Shown here piece by piece: positions 40,312-49,762 of a DNA stretch of 64,000 nucleotides. Below the pieces are notes generated by a model. That model worked only from the letters and a program-made list of their open reading frames with translations. It ran no database searches and was not told the DNA's origin. The stretch covers positions 1,007,501 through 1,071,500 of the forward strand of contig NZ_NPZB01000001.1 of the NCBI RefSeq assembly GCF_002895945.1, given 5' to 3'. Origin of the DNA: Solilutibacter silvestris. Its GTDB lineage: Bacteria; Pseudomonadota; Gammaproteobacteria; Xanthomonadales; Xanthomonadaceae. Positions within the stretch are counted from its first letter, which is position 1. Each line of letters opens with the position of its first letter. The position numbers and the translations under genes are program-made.

Positions 40312-43300
40312 ATGAACACATCGGACTTGGGCCGGCGTTCGCGTCGTGTTTGTGCGGTATGGGGAGTCGCGCGGCGACTTTGGGCGATTTCCCTGCTGAT
40401 GTTGGCGACGATGCTGCCGATTCAGGCTCTCGCACAAAACGCTACTACAGTCACCATCAGCGGCGCCAGCCCGGCCACATATTTCACCGCCGCAGGACAG
40501 ACGCTGACGTTCCAGGTCACGCTCTGGACTGGTAACACCGACATCGACAGCCTTGTATTTACCAGTGGCAGTCCTGCGGGCATGTCGGCCTTGAACTGTC
40601 CGGCAGGAACTACAGCGATCATGTCGTCCGCCGTGTGTACTTTCACCTACACGACGACAGCAATGGACGTCGCATTGGGTCACATATCAGCTTTGGGCCG
40701 TTGGCGTGCGACGCGGCCGACTGGGGCAGCGCGTTCTGGAACGACCAATACACTGACCGTTCCCTACGTGGCGGCTTCCCCACCGACCGTAACCGGCTTG
40801 TCGCCTGCCAAGGGTGTTTTGACCGGCGGCAACACCGTGGTGATCAACGGGACAGGGCTGGCCTGGGCCACCGCCGTGAATTTCGGCGGGGTGTCTGCAA
40901 CATTCACGATCAGCAACGACTCGCAGATATTGGCCACGGCACCTGCCGGAGCCGTCGGTATCGTCGACGTGACGGTGACCACGCCTGGTGGCACCAGCTC
41001 GACAGGCGTGGTAGATCAGTACACCTATGTGGCGCCGCCCACGGTGACATCGATCTCGCCGACGTCCGGGCCAACTGGCGGTGGCACCACGGTCGTGATC
41101 ACCGGCACCGGTTTCGCAGCAGCACCTTCGGCCGGCGCGGTGAAGTTTGGCGCGACCAACGCGTCCTATACCGTCAACAGCAATACCCAGATCACCGCGA
41201 CCTCACCGGCGGGGGCAGTCGGAACGGTCGACGTGATGGTGACCACGCTTGGTGGCACCAGTGCGACCAGTGCGGCGGATCAATACACCTACGCGCCTGC
41301 ACCGACGGTGACAGCGATCTCGCCGACGTCCGGCCCGACGAGTGGCGGAACCACAGTCGTCATCACCGGTAACGGATTCGCGTCGGCACCCCCGACAGGT
41401 GCCGTGAAGTTCGGTGCGACCACGGCGTCCTACACCATCAACAGCAATACCCAGATCACCGCGACCTCACCGGCGGGGGGGGCCGGAACGGTTGACGTCA
41501 CTGTGACCTCGCTTGGCGGCACCAGCGCGACCAGCGCGGCGGATCAATATACCTACGTCCCCACACCGACAGTCACGGCGATCTCGCCGATAGCCGGGCC
41601 GACTGGCGGTGGCGCCACTGTCGTCATTACGGGCGCCGGATTCAACTACGCACCGGGATCTGGCGCGGTGAAATTCGGGGCGACCGTTGCTTCCTACACC
41701 GTCAACAGCGCCACCCAGATCACCGCGACTACGCCTGCAAACCCGGCAGGCACGTACGACGTGACTGTGACCACGCCGGGCGGTACCAGCCCGACCAGCG
41801 CGGCAGATCAGTACACTTATATGCCCGCACCGACGGTGACATCGATCTCGCCCACATCGGGATCGCCCGCGGGCGGCACATCGGTGACGATCAGCGGAGC
41901 CAACTTCAGCGGCGCGACCGCGGTGACCTTCGGCGCAACCGCCGCGTTCGGTTTCACCATCAACAGCGCTACGTCGATCACTGCCACGGCGCCTGCCGGA
42001 ACCGGTACGGTCGATGTCCGCGTGACCACAAGCGGCGGCACCAGCGCGACCAGCGCTGCCGATCAGTACACCTACATCGCCGCGCCTGTAGCCAATGCCG
42101 TCAGTGCCACGGTGGCGTATGGCAGCAGCAACAATCCAATCACGTTGAGCCTCACTGGCGGCGTGCCGACCAGCGTCGCGATCGCGACGGCGGCAGCGCA
42201 CGGCACGGCCACGACATCGGGCACTTCGATCACTTACACCCCGACCGCAAGCTACAGCGGTCCGGACAGTTTCACTTACACCGCGACCAATGCTTCGGGC
42301 ACGTCGGCGCCGGCAACGGTCACGATCACTGTGAATCCGACGAGCATCACGGTGTCGCCGACAACGCTGTCGAGCGCAACCGTCGGGGCAGCCTACAACG
42401 CAACGATCACGACCAGTGGTGGCACTTCGCCATACAGCTATGCTGTCACTGCAGGCGCAGTGCCAGCTGGCATGTCGCTGAACAGCAGTACCGGGGTGTT
42501 GTCGGGAACGCCGACTGCAGGTGGCACGTACAACTTCACGTTGACTGCGACCGATTCGTCCACTGGCACGGGTACACCGTTCACTGGCAGTCGTGCCTAC
42601 TCGTTGACAGTCAATGCGCCGACGATCACGATCTCTCCGGCATCGTTGCCCGCTGGCGCGGTTGGTACGACCTACAGCCAGACGATCACGGCCAGTGGCG
42701 GGACTGCGTCCTACAGCTACGCCGTGACCGCTGGTGCATTGCCGGCAGGCATTACCTTGGGCAGCGGTGGGCAGTTGTCGGGCACGCCGGTCACAAGTGG
42801 CACGTTCAATCTCACCGTGACCGCAACCGATTCGTCCGCGGGTGCCGGGCCGTATACGGGGAGCCGTGCCTATGTGCTCACGATTTCCGCACCGTCGATT
42901 GTGGTATCGCCAGCATCGTTGCCGAACCCGCAAGTTGCCGTGTCCTACAACACCACGATCACGGCCACTGGCGGTACTGCGCCATATACCTATGCATTGA
43001 GCGGTGGCGCACTGCCAACGGGCATTGCGTTGAGCAGCGCAGGTGTGCTGTCAGGCACGCCGACTGCTTCGGGCAGTTTCAATTTCACCGTGAAGGCAAC
43101 CGACGCGAACGGTTTCACCGGCAGTCAGGCATATTCAACCGTTGTGGTTGTGCCAACGCTGGCATTGAATCCCGCATCGCCGTTGCCGACTGGAATCGCG
43201 GAAATCGCCTACAGCCAGACCATCACGGCCAGCGGCGGAACTGCTCCATATGGTTATTCGCTCGTCGCCGGTGCGTTGCCTGCTGGCCTTTCGCTGAGTA

Positions 43301-46300
43301 ACGCTGGTGTGCTGTCAGGAACACCGACGGTCGCCGGGACGTTCACCTTCACGGTGAGGGCGACCGACAGCAGCACCGGCACAGGTTCTCCATTCTCGAT
43401 CAGCCGGAACTACACGCTGACGATCACTGCGCCGACGATCAGCGTGTCGCCGTCGATGTTGCCCAATGCATCGGCAGGCGTCGCCTACAGCCAGACCATC
43501 ACGGCCAGTGGCGGAACTGCGCCATACAGCTATTCGCTCGCCGCCGGTGCATTGCCGCCAGGAGTCGCGCTGAGCGGTGCCGGTACGTTGTCGGGAACGC
43601 CGACCGCCGCAGGCACGTTCAACTTCACGGTCACGGCAACCGATGCTCATGGCTTCACTGGTAGCCAGGCGTATACGCTGGTGATCAGTGCGCCAACAAT
43701 CACGTTGTCGCCGGTATCGCTGCCAGCCTCGACGGTGGGAGTTGCATACAGCCAGACGATCACTGCAAGCGGTGGCAATGGCAGTTACACGTATTCGCTG
43801 GCAGGTGCGTTGCCAACAGGCGTGTCGTTGAACAGCAGCGGTGCGTTGGCAGGAATACCGACTGTCCCGGGCAACTACAACTTCACCGTCACGGCGACGG
43901 ATGGATTCGGCTTCACCGGAAGTCACGCGTATGCGCTGGCAGTGGGTTCACCGACGATCACACTGACGCCGACAACGCTGCCGAGCGCGACCGTGGCGAC
44001 GGCCTATCCGACACAGACGTTCACGGCGAGTGGCGGCAGCACGCCCTACATGTATTCGCTGACGGCGGGCGCGTTGCCGGCAGGGATATCGCTGAATAGT
44101 GGCGGGACGCTGTCGGGAACACCGACCACTGCGGGAACCTTCAACTTCACCATCACGGCGACGGATGCCTACGGCTCGACGGGTTCGGCCAGCGTTTCGA
44201 TCACGGTCGCCGCTGCTACCCAAGCGATCATCAACTTCAAGGCCAACCCGGTTGCACCAGTGTTCACGCCGAACGGCACCTTCGCGATCAGTGCGACGGG
44301 TGGTGCATCAACCAGTCCGGTGGTGTTCGCATCGACCACGACCAGTATCTGCACCGTGAGCGGCTCAACGGTGACGATGAAGTCCGCGGGCACGTGTTCG
44401 CTGGTGGCGGACCAGGCAGCGGATGCCAATTACACCGCGGCAACGCAAGTGAAGCTGGATGTGACGATCACGGCGGCGACGCAGGCGATCACCAACTTCA
44501 AGGCCAATCCTGCAGCACCGGTGTTTGCACCGAATGGCGGCTTCGCGATCAGTGCGACGGGTGGCGCATCGACCAGCCCGGTGGTGTTCGCATCAACCAC
44601 GACCAACGTCTGCACCGTGAGCGGCTCAACGGTGACGATGAGGTCCGCGGGCACGTGTTCGCTGACGGCGGACCAGGCGGCGGATGCCAACTACATCGCG
44701 GCAACGCAAGTGAAGCTGGATGTGACGATCACGGCGGCGGCGCAGGCGATCACCAACTTCAAGGCCAATCCAGTTGCACCAGTGTTCGCACCGAATGGGA
44801 CGTTCGCGATCTCCGCGACCGCAGGTGCATCGACCAGTCCGGTGGTGTTCGCATCGACCACGACCACCATTTGCACGGTCAGTGGTTCGACGGTGACGAT
44901 GAAGTCCGCGGGTACCTGCTCGTTGACGGCAGACCAGGCAACGGATGCCAACTACACCGCGGCACCGCAGGTGAAGCTGGATGTCGTCATCGCGGCGTCA
45001 GGTCCGGTGATCGGCTGGATCGGCGCCATCCACAAGACGCAGGGTGAAACGGCATTCGATCTTCCGGTGCCGACCAGCACCAGCACGGGCGCTTTCATCT
45101 ACACCAGTAGCAACACCTCGGTGGCGACGGTGAGTGGACGCACGGTGACGATCGTTGGCGGCGGTACCGCCACGCTGACGGCAACGCAGGCGGCAACCGC
45201 CAATTACACGGCTGGATCGGCGAGTACGACGCTGACCGTGGATACGCGTCCGGATCCGACCAAGGATCCCTCGGTGGCTGCGGGCCTGCAGGCCCAGGTC
45301 GATGCCAGCTTGCGTTTTGCCTCCGCACAGGAAGACAACGTGCGCGATCGCATGCGCCAGTTACGCATGGAGAAGGGCACGCCTTCCCACAACGGCCTGA
45401 CTTTGAGTGTCGGTGGACGCGGTGGTGCGGGCATGTCGTTGCCGGTCGGATTGGGCGCAGCAGGTGGTGCCGGCGCTGGTGGCATCAATGGTGGCTGGTT
45501 GGGCGGCAGCATCGTCTATGGCCAGCGCAGTGGCATGCCGGGCCGCGATGGCTACAACCTGCGCAGCGACGGCATCAGCTTCGGCATGGACCACGCCTTT
45601 GGTGACTACGTGCTCGGTGCGGCGCTCGGCTCTGGGTGGGGGGCGACCGACTTCGACGATGGTCGTTCCAAGCAGGATGCCAAGCATCGTGCGTTCACCC
45701 TCTACGGCTTGTGGCGCGGCGACGAGCACTGGTATGCCGAAGGCATGTTCGGCGTCGGGCAGTTGGACTTCAACCTCACACGCTGGAGTGATGTCGCCAA
45801 TGACGCCACATCGGCACAGCGCAAGGGCAACCAGCAGTACGGCTCCTTCAGCGTCGGTTACACGCAGCGCAACGACAGCTACGAGTTGACGGGCTACGGC
45901 CGCGTCGAAGGCAACCGCACCACGCTGGATGCGTATCAGGAGAGCGGACTCGGCATCTATGACCTGGCGTATCGCCGCCAGCGCATCGAGACCAGCCTCG
46001 CCGCAGTCGGCATCGAGGGCAGCTATCACGGCAAGCTCGGTGGCCATGCCTGGCGTCCGTTCTGGTCGCTGGAATATCGCGATGCCTTGAGCAACAGCGG
46101 CAACGCGGCGATCAATTACGCGGTGCAACCTGCAACCGGTGATTACCTGCTGGCATTGCATGGGTATGCCGACAGGATGTGGGCACTGGGTGGTGGTTTC
46201 GACCTGGAGCTGGCACGCGGTTGGCAGATGACCATCAACTACCGCCGCGAGGAGTACAACGGGCTCCGCAACAACGTGTTCGGGTTGCGGGTTGTATTCG

Positions 46301-46383
46301 GGCAAGGCGGGGGAATGCCTGCATACATGCTGACGCCGGCGCAGTACAAGGGCGCGTCGATCTATCCGCACCCGCAGCCCTGA
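40312..46383 (+). CDS. Giant Ig-repeat autotransporter adhesin
   Basis: 2,023 residues. The ATG at 40312 has AGGGGAT eight bases upstream; an ATG at 40270 would add 14 codons. Residues 1-42 look like an extended Sec signal ending ALAQ. Then come five IPT/TIG domains (about 157-588), one cadherin-like or Big_9-type domain (590-675), seven He_PIG-type Ig domains (676-1300), three almost identical 87-residue repeats (about 1301-1561) and a Big_2-like domain (to about 1643). A helical linker leads into an autotransporter beta-barrel (about 1730-2001). The barrel ends GLRVVFG, followed by an unusual 27-residue tail. It is a type Va-like secreted surface protein, probably adhesive. A G8 tract lies in the third IPT domain. 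Confidence 0.88.
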   Translation: MNTSDLGRRSRRVCAVWGVARRLWAISLLMLATMLPIQALAQNATTVTISGASPATYFTAAGQTLTFQVTLWTGNTDIDSLVFTSGSPAGMSALNCPAGTTAIMSSAVCTFTYTTTAMDVALGHISALGRWRATRPTGAARSGTTNTLTVPYVAASPPTVTGLSPAKGVLTGGNTVVINGTGLAWATAVNFGGVSATFTISNDSQILATAPAGAVGIVDVTVTTPGGTSSTGVVDQYTYVAPPTVTSISPTSGPTGGGTTVVITGTGFAAAPSAGAVKFGATNASYTVNSNTQITATSPAGAVGTVDVMVTTLGGTSATSAADQYTYAPAPTVTAISPTSGPTSGGTTVVITGNGFASAPPTGAVKFGATTASYTINSNTQITATSPAGGAGTVDVTVTSLGGTSATSAADQYTYVPTPTVTAISPIAGPTGGGATVVITGAGFNYAPGSGAVKFGATVASYTVNSATQITATTPANPAGTYDVTVTTPGGTSPTSAADQYTYMPAPTVTSISPTSGSPAGGTSVTISGANFSGATAVTFGATAAFGFTINSATSITATAPAGTGTVDVRVTTSGGTSATSAADQYTYIAAPVANAVSATVAYGSSNNPITLSLTGGVPTSVAIATAAAHGTATTSGTSITYTPTASYSGPDSFTYTATNASGTSAPATVTITVNPTSITVSPTTLSSATVGAAYNATITTSGGTSPYSYAVTAGAVPAGMSLNSSTGVLSGTPTAGGTYNFTLTATDSSTGTGTPFTGSRAYSLTVNAPTITISPASLPAGAVGTTYSQTITASGGTASYSYAVTAGALPAGITLGSGGQLSGTPVTSGTFNLTVTATDSSAGAGPYTGSRAYVLTISAPSIVVSPASLPNPQVAVSYNTTITATGGTAPYTYALSGGALPTGIALSSAGVLSGTPTASGSFNFTVKATDANGFTGSQAYSTVVVVPTLALNPASPLPTGIAEIAYSQTITASGGTAPYGYSLVAGALPAGLSLSNAGVLSGTPTVAGTFTFTVRATDSSTGTGSPFSISRNYTLTITAPTISVSPSMLPNASAGVAYSQTITASGGTAPYSYSLAAGALPPGVALSGAGTLSGTPTAAGTFNFTVTATDAHGFTGSQAYTLVISAPTITLSPVSLPASTVGVAYSQTITASGGNGSYTYSLAGALPTGVSLNSSGALAGIPTVPGNYNFTVTATDGFGFTGSHAYALAVGSPTITLTPTTLPSATVATAYPTQTFTASGGSTPYMYSLTAGALPAGISLNSGGTLSGTPTTAGTFNFTITATDAYGSTGSASVSITVAAATQAIINFKANPVAPVFTPNGTFAISATGGASTSPVVFASTTTSICTVSGSTVTMKSAGTCSLVADQAADANYTAATQVKLDVTITAATQAITNFKANPAAPVFAPNGGFAISATGGASTSPVVFASTTTNVCTVSGSTVTMRSAGTCSLTADQAADANYIAATQVKLDVTITAAAQAITNFKANPVAPVFAPNGTFAISATAGASTSPVVFASTTTTICTVSGSTVTMKSAGTCSLTADQATDANYTAAPQVKLDVVIAASGPVIGWIGAIHKTQGETAFDLPVPTSTSTGAFIYTSSNTSVATVSGRTVTIVGGGTATLTATQAATANYTAGSASTTLTVDTRPDPTKDPSVAAGLQAQVDASLRFASAQEDNVRDRMRQLRMEKGTPSHNGLTLSVGGRGGAGMSLPVGLGAAGGAGAGGINGGWLGGSIVYGQRSGMPGRDGYNLRSDGISFGMDHAFGDYVLGAALGSGWGATDFDDGRSKQDAKHRAFTLYGLWRGDEHWYAEGMFGVGQLDFNLTRWSDVANDATSAQRKGNQQYGSFSVGYTQRNDSYELTGYGRVEGNRTTLDAYQESGLGIYDLAYRRQRIETSLAAVGIEGSYHGKLGGHAWRPFWSLEYRDALSNSGNAAINYAVQPATGDYLLALHGYADRMWALGGGFDLELARGWQMTINYRREEYNGLRNNVFGLRVVFGQGGGMPAYMLTPAQYKGASIYPHPQP
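41475..41482 (+). repeat. Poly-G (G8) tract in the adhesin gene
   Basis: Eight consecutive G residues in the third IPT domain; the equivalent place in the preceding IPT unit has only five, followed by C. Loss or gain of one base would shift the frame of the downstream 80 percent of the gene. Such tracts mediate phase variation in other surface proteins. Confidence 0.9.
44212..44994 (+). repeat. Three tandem 261-bp repeats in the adhesin gene
   Basis: Units of exactly 261 bases (about 44212-44472, 44473-44733 and 44734-44994) encode 87-residue domains starting near QAI-NFKANP. They differ at only a few codons. High DNA identity with exact period means homologous recombination could change the copy number. 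Confidence 0.93.
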
Positions 46384-46403
46384 GCGGGAGGAATGGAAAA
46401 TGA

Positions 46404-46428
46404 AGAGGCCGCCTTCGGGCGGCTTTTT
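46404..46428 (+). terminator. Terminator after the adhesin gene
   Basis: GCCGCC and GGCGGC pair around a TTCG tetraloop and are followed by five T residues, 24 bases after the stop codon. It is a strong Rho-independent signal and isolates the adhesin from ccdAB. Confidence 0.92.
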
Positions 46429-46433
46429 CATGG

Positions 46434-46470
46434 TTGACACGCAATTGATATGCGCATAAGTTATGCGCAT
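46434..46470 (+). promoter_or_regulatory. ccdAB promoter with palindromic operator
   Basis: A perfect -35 box TTGACA is at 46434-46439. Seventeen bases on, the -10 region falls in a palindrome with 10-base arms ATGCGCATAA and TTATGCGCAT around one central G (46450-46470). A repressor on this palindrome would block RNA polymerase, as expected for autoregulation by a CcdA-CcdB complex. Confidence 0.75.
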
Positions 46471-46496
46471 TGATGATGCGAATCAGGAGATCTGCC

Positions 46497-46769
46497 ATGG
46501 CATTGCGTGTCCGTGAAACTGCCGTCGCAGGTCACAAGCGCTCGGCCAACCTCAGCGTCAACGCCGAATTGCTCGATGACGCCAAGGCGCTCGACATCAA
46601 CCTGTCGGCCACGCTGGAAAAGGCGCTGGACGAAGCCGTGCGCGCCCGCAGGCGCGAGCAGTGGCTGGAGGAAAATCGCGAGGCGATCGCCGCGTACAAC
46701 GCGCGCATCGAGCGAGACGGGATGGCGGGTGATCATGTGCGCGCATTCAAGGCAAGAACCGGGGCATGA
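46497..46769 (+). CDS. ccdA: CcdA-like antitoxin
   Basis: 90 residues. The N-terminal part is a ribbon-helix-helix DNA-binding unit (SANLSVNAELLDDAKALDIN, then LSATLEKALDEAV), and the C-terminal part is a charged, Arg-rich tail that would bind the toxin and ends in AFKARTGA. CAGGAGA lies nine bases before the ATG; an earlier in-frame ATG at 46470 falls inside the operator. It overlaps ccdB by four bases (ATGA), the standard coupling of this module. Confidence 0.9.
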   Translation: MALRVRETAVAGHKRSANLSVNAELLDDAKALDINLSATLEKALDEAVRARRREQWLEENREAIAAYNARIERDGMAGDHVRAFKARTGA

Positions 46770-47080
46770 GCCAGTTCTTCGTCTATGCCAATGCAGACGC
46801 TGCCTCGAAGAAGCAGATTCCATACTGGCTGAACGTGCAAAGCGACTTGATCGGCATGGTGGATTCGCGAGTCGTGGTGCCGTTGATCGCGATCGAGCGC
46901 GCAGGAACGCCGATCAGTCGGTTGATGCCGTTGCTTGAGGTGGATGGCAAGAACATGGTGCTGGATACCACGCAAATCACCAATGCACCCAAGCGGATGC
47001 TCGGGAAGAAAGTGGTCGATTTGTCCCGGGAGCGATCGGTCATCATGGCCGCGTTGGACATGCTGATTTCAGGAATCTGA
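46766..47080 (+). CDS. ccdB: CcdB-type gyrase toxin
   Basis: 104 residues, the normal CcdB length. It begins MSQFFVYANADAASKKQIPYW (described in part), with MPLLEVDGKNMVLDTTQI and the C-terminal helix SVIMAALDMLISGI. In F-plasmid CcdB the last three residues, WGI, bind gyrase; here the corresponding ending is SGI, so the Trp is replaced by Ser. Poisoning of DNA gyrase is known for the family; potency here may be altered. It lies four bases from nadE. Confidence 0.9.
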   Translation: MSQFFVYANADAASKKQIPYWLNVQSDLIGMVDSRVVVPLIAIERAGTPISRLMPLLEVDGKNMVLDTTQITNAPKRMLGKKVVDLSRERSVIMAALDMLISGI

Positions 47081-47084
47081 TTCG

Positions 47085-48722
47085 ATGACGCATCGGCTCC
47101 GCATCGCGCTCGCGCAATTCGATTTCCCCGTCGGTGATGTCGCTGGCAACGCGCGGCGCATCATTGATTTGATCGCTGAAGCGCGCGACGTCCATCGCGC
47201 CGATATCGTGATGTTCCCGGAACTCGCGGTGTCCGGCTATCCGCCCGAAGACCTGCTGTACCGGCCGTCGTTCCTGCGCGATTGCGAGCTTGCCCTCGAT
47301 GACGTGGCGAGATCGGTTAGCGGTATCGTCGCTGTCGTCGGCTGGCCGCAGTCGGCGGGCGCCGTGGTCTACAACGCTGCCAGCGTATTGCGCGATGGCG
47401 GCATCGACCGCAGCTACCGCAAGCGTGAACTGCCCAATTACGCGGTGTTCGATGAACGTCGCTATTTCGATGTCGACCCCGATCGCGACGACTGCGTGTT
47501 CGAGGTCAAGGGCGTGCCGGTCGGGTTGGTGATCTGCGAGGACCTGTGGTTCCCGGAACCGATTGCATCGACAGTCAAGGCCGGTGCGCGGTTGCTGCTG
47601 GTGCCGAATGCATCGCCGTTCGAACGCGACAAGTCTATACAACGCGATGCCTTGATGGCCGAACGCAGCCGCGACAACGGCGTGGGTATCGCCTATCTCA
47701 ACGTGGTCGGCGGGCAGGATGCGCTGGTGTTCGATGGCGCATCGGTGCTGGCCGATGGCGATGGCACGCTGCATCCGGCGGCGGAAGCGTTCGCCGAGCA
47801 CTGGCTGGTCGCGGATTACGATGCGTCGTCGCGCAAATTCACGCGTGTGCAGTGGCCGGCGGAAACCGACGAAAGTCGCGAAAGCCTGGCGTGGCGCGCG
47901 ATCGTGCGCGGCATTCGCGATTACTGCGGCAAGAACGGCTTCACCAGGACATGGCTTGGGCTGTCGGGCGGCATCGATTCCTCATTGGTGATGGCGCTGG
48001 CGGTCGATGCATTGGGTGCCGAGAACGTCACCGCGGTGCGGATGCCGTCGCGCTATACCGCCGATCTCTCCAACGATCTCGCGCAGCAGCAGTGCGATGC
48101 GCTGGGCGTGCGCCTGCTGGCGTTGCCGATCGAGCAGCCGTTCGAGGCCTATCTGCACACCTTGCGCGAGACCTTCGCCGGCAAGGACGCCGATGTCACC
48201 GAGGAAAACCTGCAGTCGCGCATCCGTGGCGCGCTGATGATGGCGATGAGCAACAAGTTCGGCGGTCTGCTGTTGACCACCGGCAACAAGAGCGAATACG
48301 CGGTCGGTTACGCCACGATCTACGGCGACATGTGCGGTGGTTACGCGCCGATCAAGGATCTCTACAAGACCGAGGTGTTCGCATTGTCGCGCTGGCGCAA
48401 TGCCGTTGCTGGTCGCGAGGAGATTCCGGTCGCGGTGATCGAGCGCCCGCCCAGCGCCGAATTGCGCGAGAACCAGAAGGATCAGGATTCGCTGCCGCCC
48501 TACGACGTGCTCGACGCGATCCTGCTGCGCCATGTCGACCAGGAGCAGTCGCGCGATGAAATCGTCGCCGAAGGGTTCGATCCCGCGATCGTCGACAGGG
48601 TGGTGCGATTGGTGCGCATCAGCGAGTGGAAGCGTCATCAGGCCGCGCCCGGACCGAAGGTATCGCGGCGTGCGTTCGGCAAGGAGCGCCGCTATCCGAT
48701 CAGCAACGGATATCGCGGATAG
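47085..48722 (+). CDS. nadE: NadE, glutamine-dependent NAD+ synthetase
   Basis: 545 residues. The N-terminal nitrilase-type glutaminase has Glu46 (FPELAVSGYPPEDLL), a Lys in the YRKRELPNYAVFDE stretch and Cys in LVICEDLWFPE. The C-terminal synthetase has the P-loop LSGGIDSSLV near residue 293 and the TGNKSEYAVGY motif. It makes NAD+ from deamido-NAD+, ATP and glutamine. The start lies four bases after ccdB. In relatives nadE follows sucCD; the adhesin and ccdAB appear to be inserted between them. Confidence 0.97.
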   Translation: MTHRLRIALAQFDFPVGDVAGNARRIIDLIAEARDVHRADIVMFPELAVSGYPPEDLLYRPSFLRDCELALDDVARSVSGIVAVVGWPQSAGAVVYNAASVLRDGGIDRSYRKRELPNYAVFDERRYFDVDPDRDDCVFEVKGVPVGLVICEDLWFPEPIASTVKAGARLLLVPNASPFERDKSIQRDALMAERSRDNGVGIAYLNVVGGQDALVFDGASVLADGDGTLHPAAEAFAEHWLVADYDASSRKFTRVQWPAETDESRESLAWRAIVRGIRDYCGKNGFTRTWLGLSGGIDSSLVMALAVDALGAENVTAVRMPSRYTADLSNDLAQQQCDALGVRLLALPIEQPFEAYLHTLRETFAGKDADVTEENLQSRIRGALMMAMSNKFGGLLLTTGNKSEYAVGYATIYGDMCGGYAPIKDLYKTEVFALSRWRNAVAGREEIPVAVIERPPSAELRENQKDQDSLPPYDVLDAILLRHVDQEQSRDEIVAEGFDPAIVDRVVRLVRISEWKRHQAAPGPKVSRRAFGKERRYPISNGYRG

Positions 48723-48730
48723 CACCAACG

Positions 48731-48758
48731 AAAACGGGACCCGCAGGTCCCGTTTTTT
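48731..48758. terminator. Bidirectional terminator between nadE and bamD
   Basis: ACGGGACC and GGTCCCGT pair around CGCA, flanked by A4 on the left and T6 on the right, so it can terminate both the nadE transcript and the convergent bamD transcript. Confidence 0.93.
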
Positions 48759-48779
48759 CATGCATCCGATGCGCCGCGG

Positions 48780-49643
48780 TCAATGACGACCGATCGCCTC
48801 GTCGCCACCGCGCGCGAACGGATTCAGGCGATGGAAGATCGACGAATCCTTCGGCCAGCCGCCCTTCAACCACGGATGCTGGGGATCGTTCTGGGCCAGC
48901 ACGCGCTTGGCATCGTCGGCCAGCGGCTTGTTGCCGAGGCGCGTGTAGGCTTCGGCCAGGATGGCGACGGCGTCGTTCTGGTACTTGCTCTGCGGATAGG
49001 TTTCCAGCAGGTACTTGGCACGGTCGGCGGCACCGACCCAGGCGTCGCGGCGCAGGTAATAGACAGCGGTGCCGAGCTCGAAGCGCGCGAACTGGTCGCG
49101 CAGGTAGATCATGTGCTGGCGGGCGTCACCGGCGTAGCGGCTGTTGGGGAAGCGTTCGACGATCAGGCCGAAATCGTTGTAGGCCTGCATCGGCGCGGCG
49201 AGGTCGCGCTGGCTCATGTCGAGGTCGAACACGTGCTGCAGGAACACCGCGTTGCGCGACTGGTTGGCCAATCCGCGCAGGTAGTACATGTACGGCACGT
49301 TGCGATTGGTCGGATAGGTGCGCAGGAAGCGGTCGATCGAGGAGATCGCGTCGTCGTTGTTGTTCGACTTGTACTGCGCGTAGGCCATTTCCATCAACGC
49401 CTGCTCGGCGTACGGCCCGTACGGGTACTGCGCGATCAGCCGCTTGAAGTCCTCTTCGGCGTTGCCGTAGCTGCCGCTCATGACCTGCTGGTGCGCCTTG
49501 TCGTAGATCGTCGCGACGGGCTGGCCCTCGACGTCCTTGCCCTTCTTCTTGGACTTGCCGAACATGCTGCAACCGGACATGGCCACGGTCAGGGTCAGCA
49601 GGAGCACGATGGCCGGTGTGGTGGAGCGCAGGCGTAGGGTCAT
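48780..49643 (-). CDS. bamD: BamD, outer-membrane assembly lipoprotein
   Basis: 287 residues from the ATG at 49643. A lipoprotein signal peptide ends in VAMSGC, with the lipid-modified Cys near residue 24. Five TPR-like repeats follow, e.g. YKSNNNDDAISSIDRFLRTYP and FPNSRYAGDARQHMIYL. BamD is the essential lipoprotein partner of BamA in outer-membrane protein insertion, which would include the autotransporter and TonB receptors here. It is divergent from rluD. The start choice is weak in its ribosome-binding site but strong in signal-peptide fit. Confidence 0.95.
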   Translation of the reverse strand: MTLRLRSTTPAIVLLLTLTVAMSGCSMFGKSKKKGKDVEGQPVATIYDKAHQQVMSGSYGNAEEDFKRLIAQYPYGPYAEQALMEMAYAQYKSNNNDDAISSIDRFLRTYPTNRNVPYMYYLRGLANQSRNAVFLQHVFDLDMSQRDLAAPMQAYNDFGLIVERFPNSRYAGDARQHMIYLRDQFARFELGTAVYYLRRDAWVGAADRAKYLLETYPQSKYQNDAVAILAEAYTRLGNKPLADDAKRVLAQNDPQHPWLKGGWPKDSSIFHRLNPFARGGDEAIGRH

Positions 49644-49762
49644 GGATCGCAGGCAGGACGCGGGGAAAGCGGAACCGCGATAATACCCCAGCCGATCCGG
49701 TGGCCCGTCCGTCCGGATGAACGCCACCCGACTCTCTCCATTATCCGAGCTCGTCCCCAATC

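Noticed and set aside
40312-40770. A frameshift in the adhesin N-terminus near the Arg-rich stretch before the first IPT domain.
   Set aside because: The frame is continuous with the signal peptide and all later domains. The Arg-rich patch is unusual but does not by itself indicate a shift.
44212-44994. Regular repeats considered as a CRISPR array.
   Set aside because: The 261-base units are contiguous, coding and in frame, with no short repeats separated by unique spacers.
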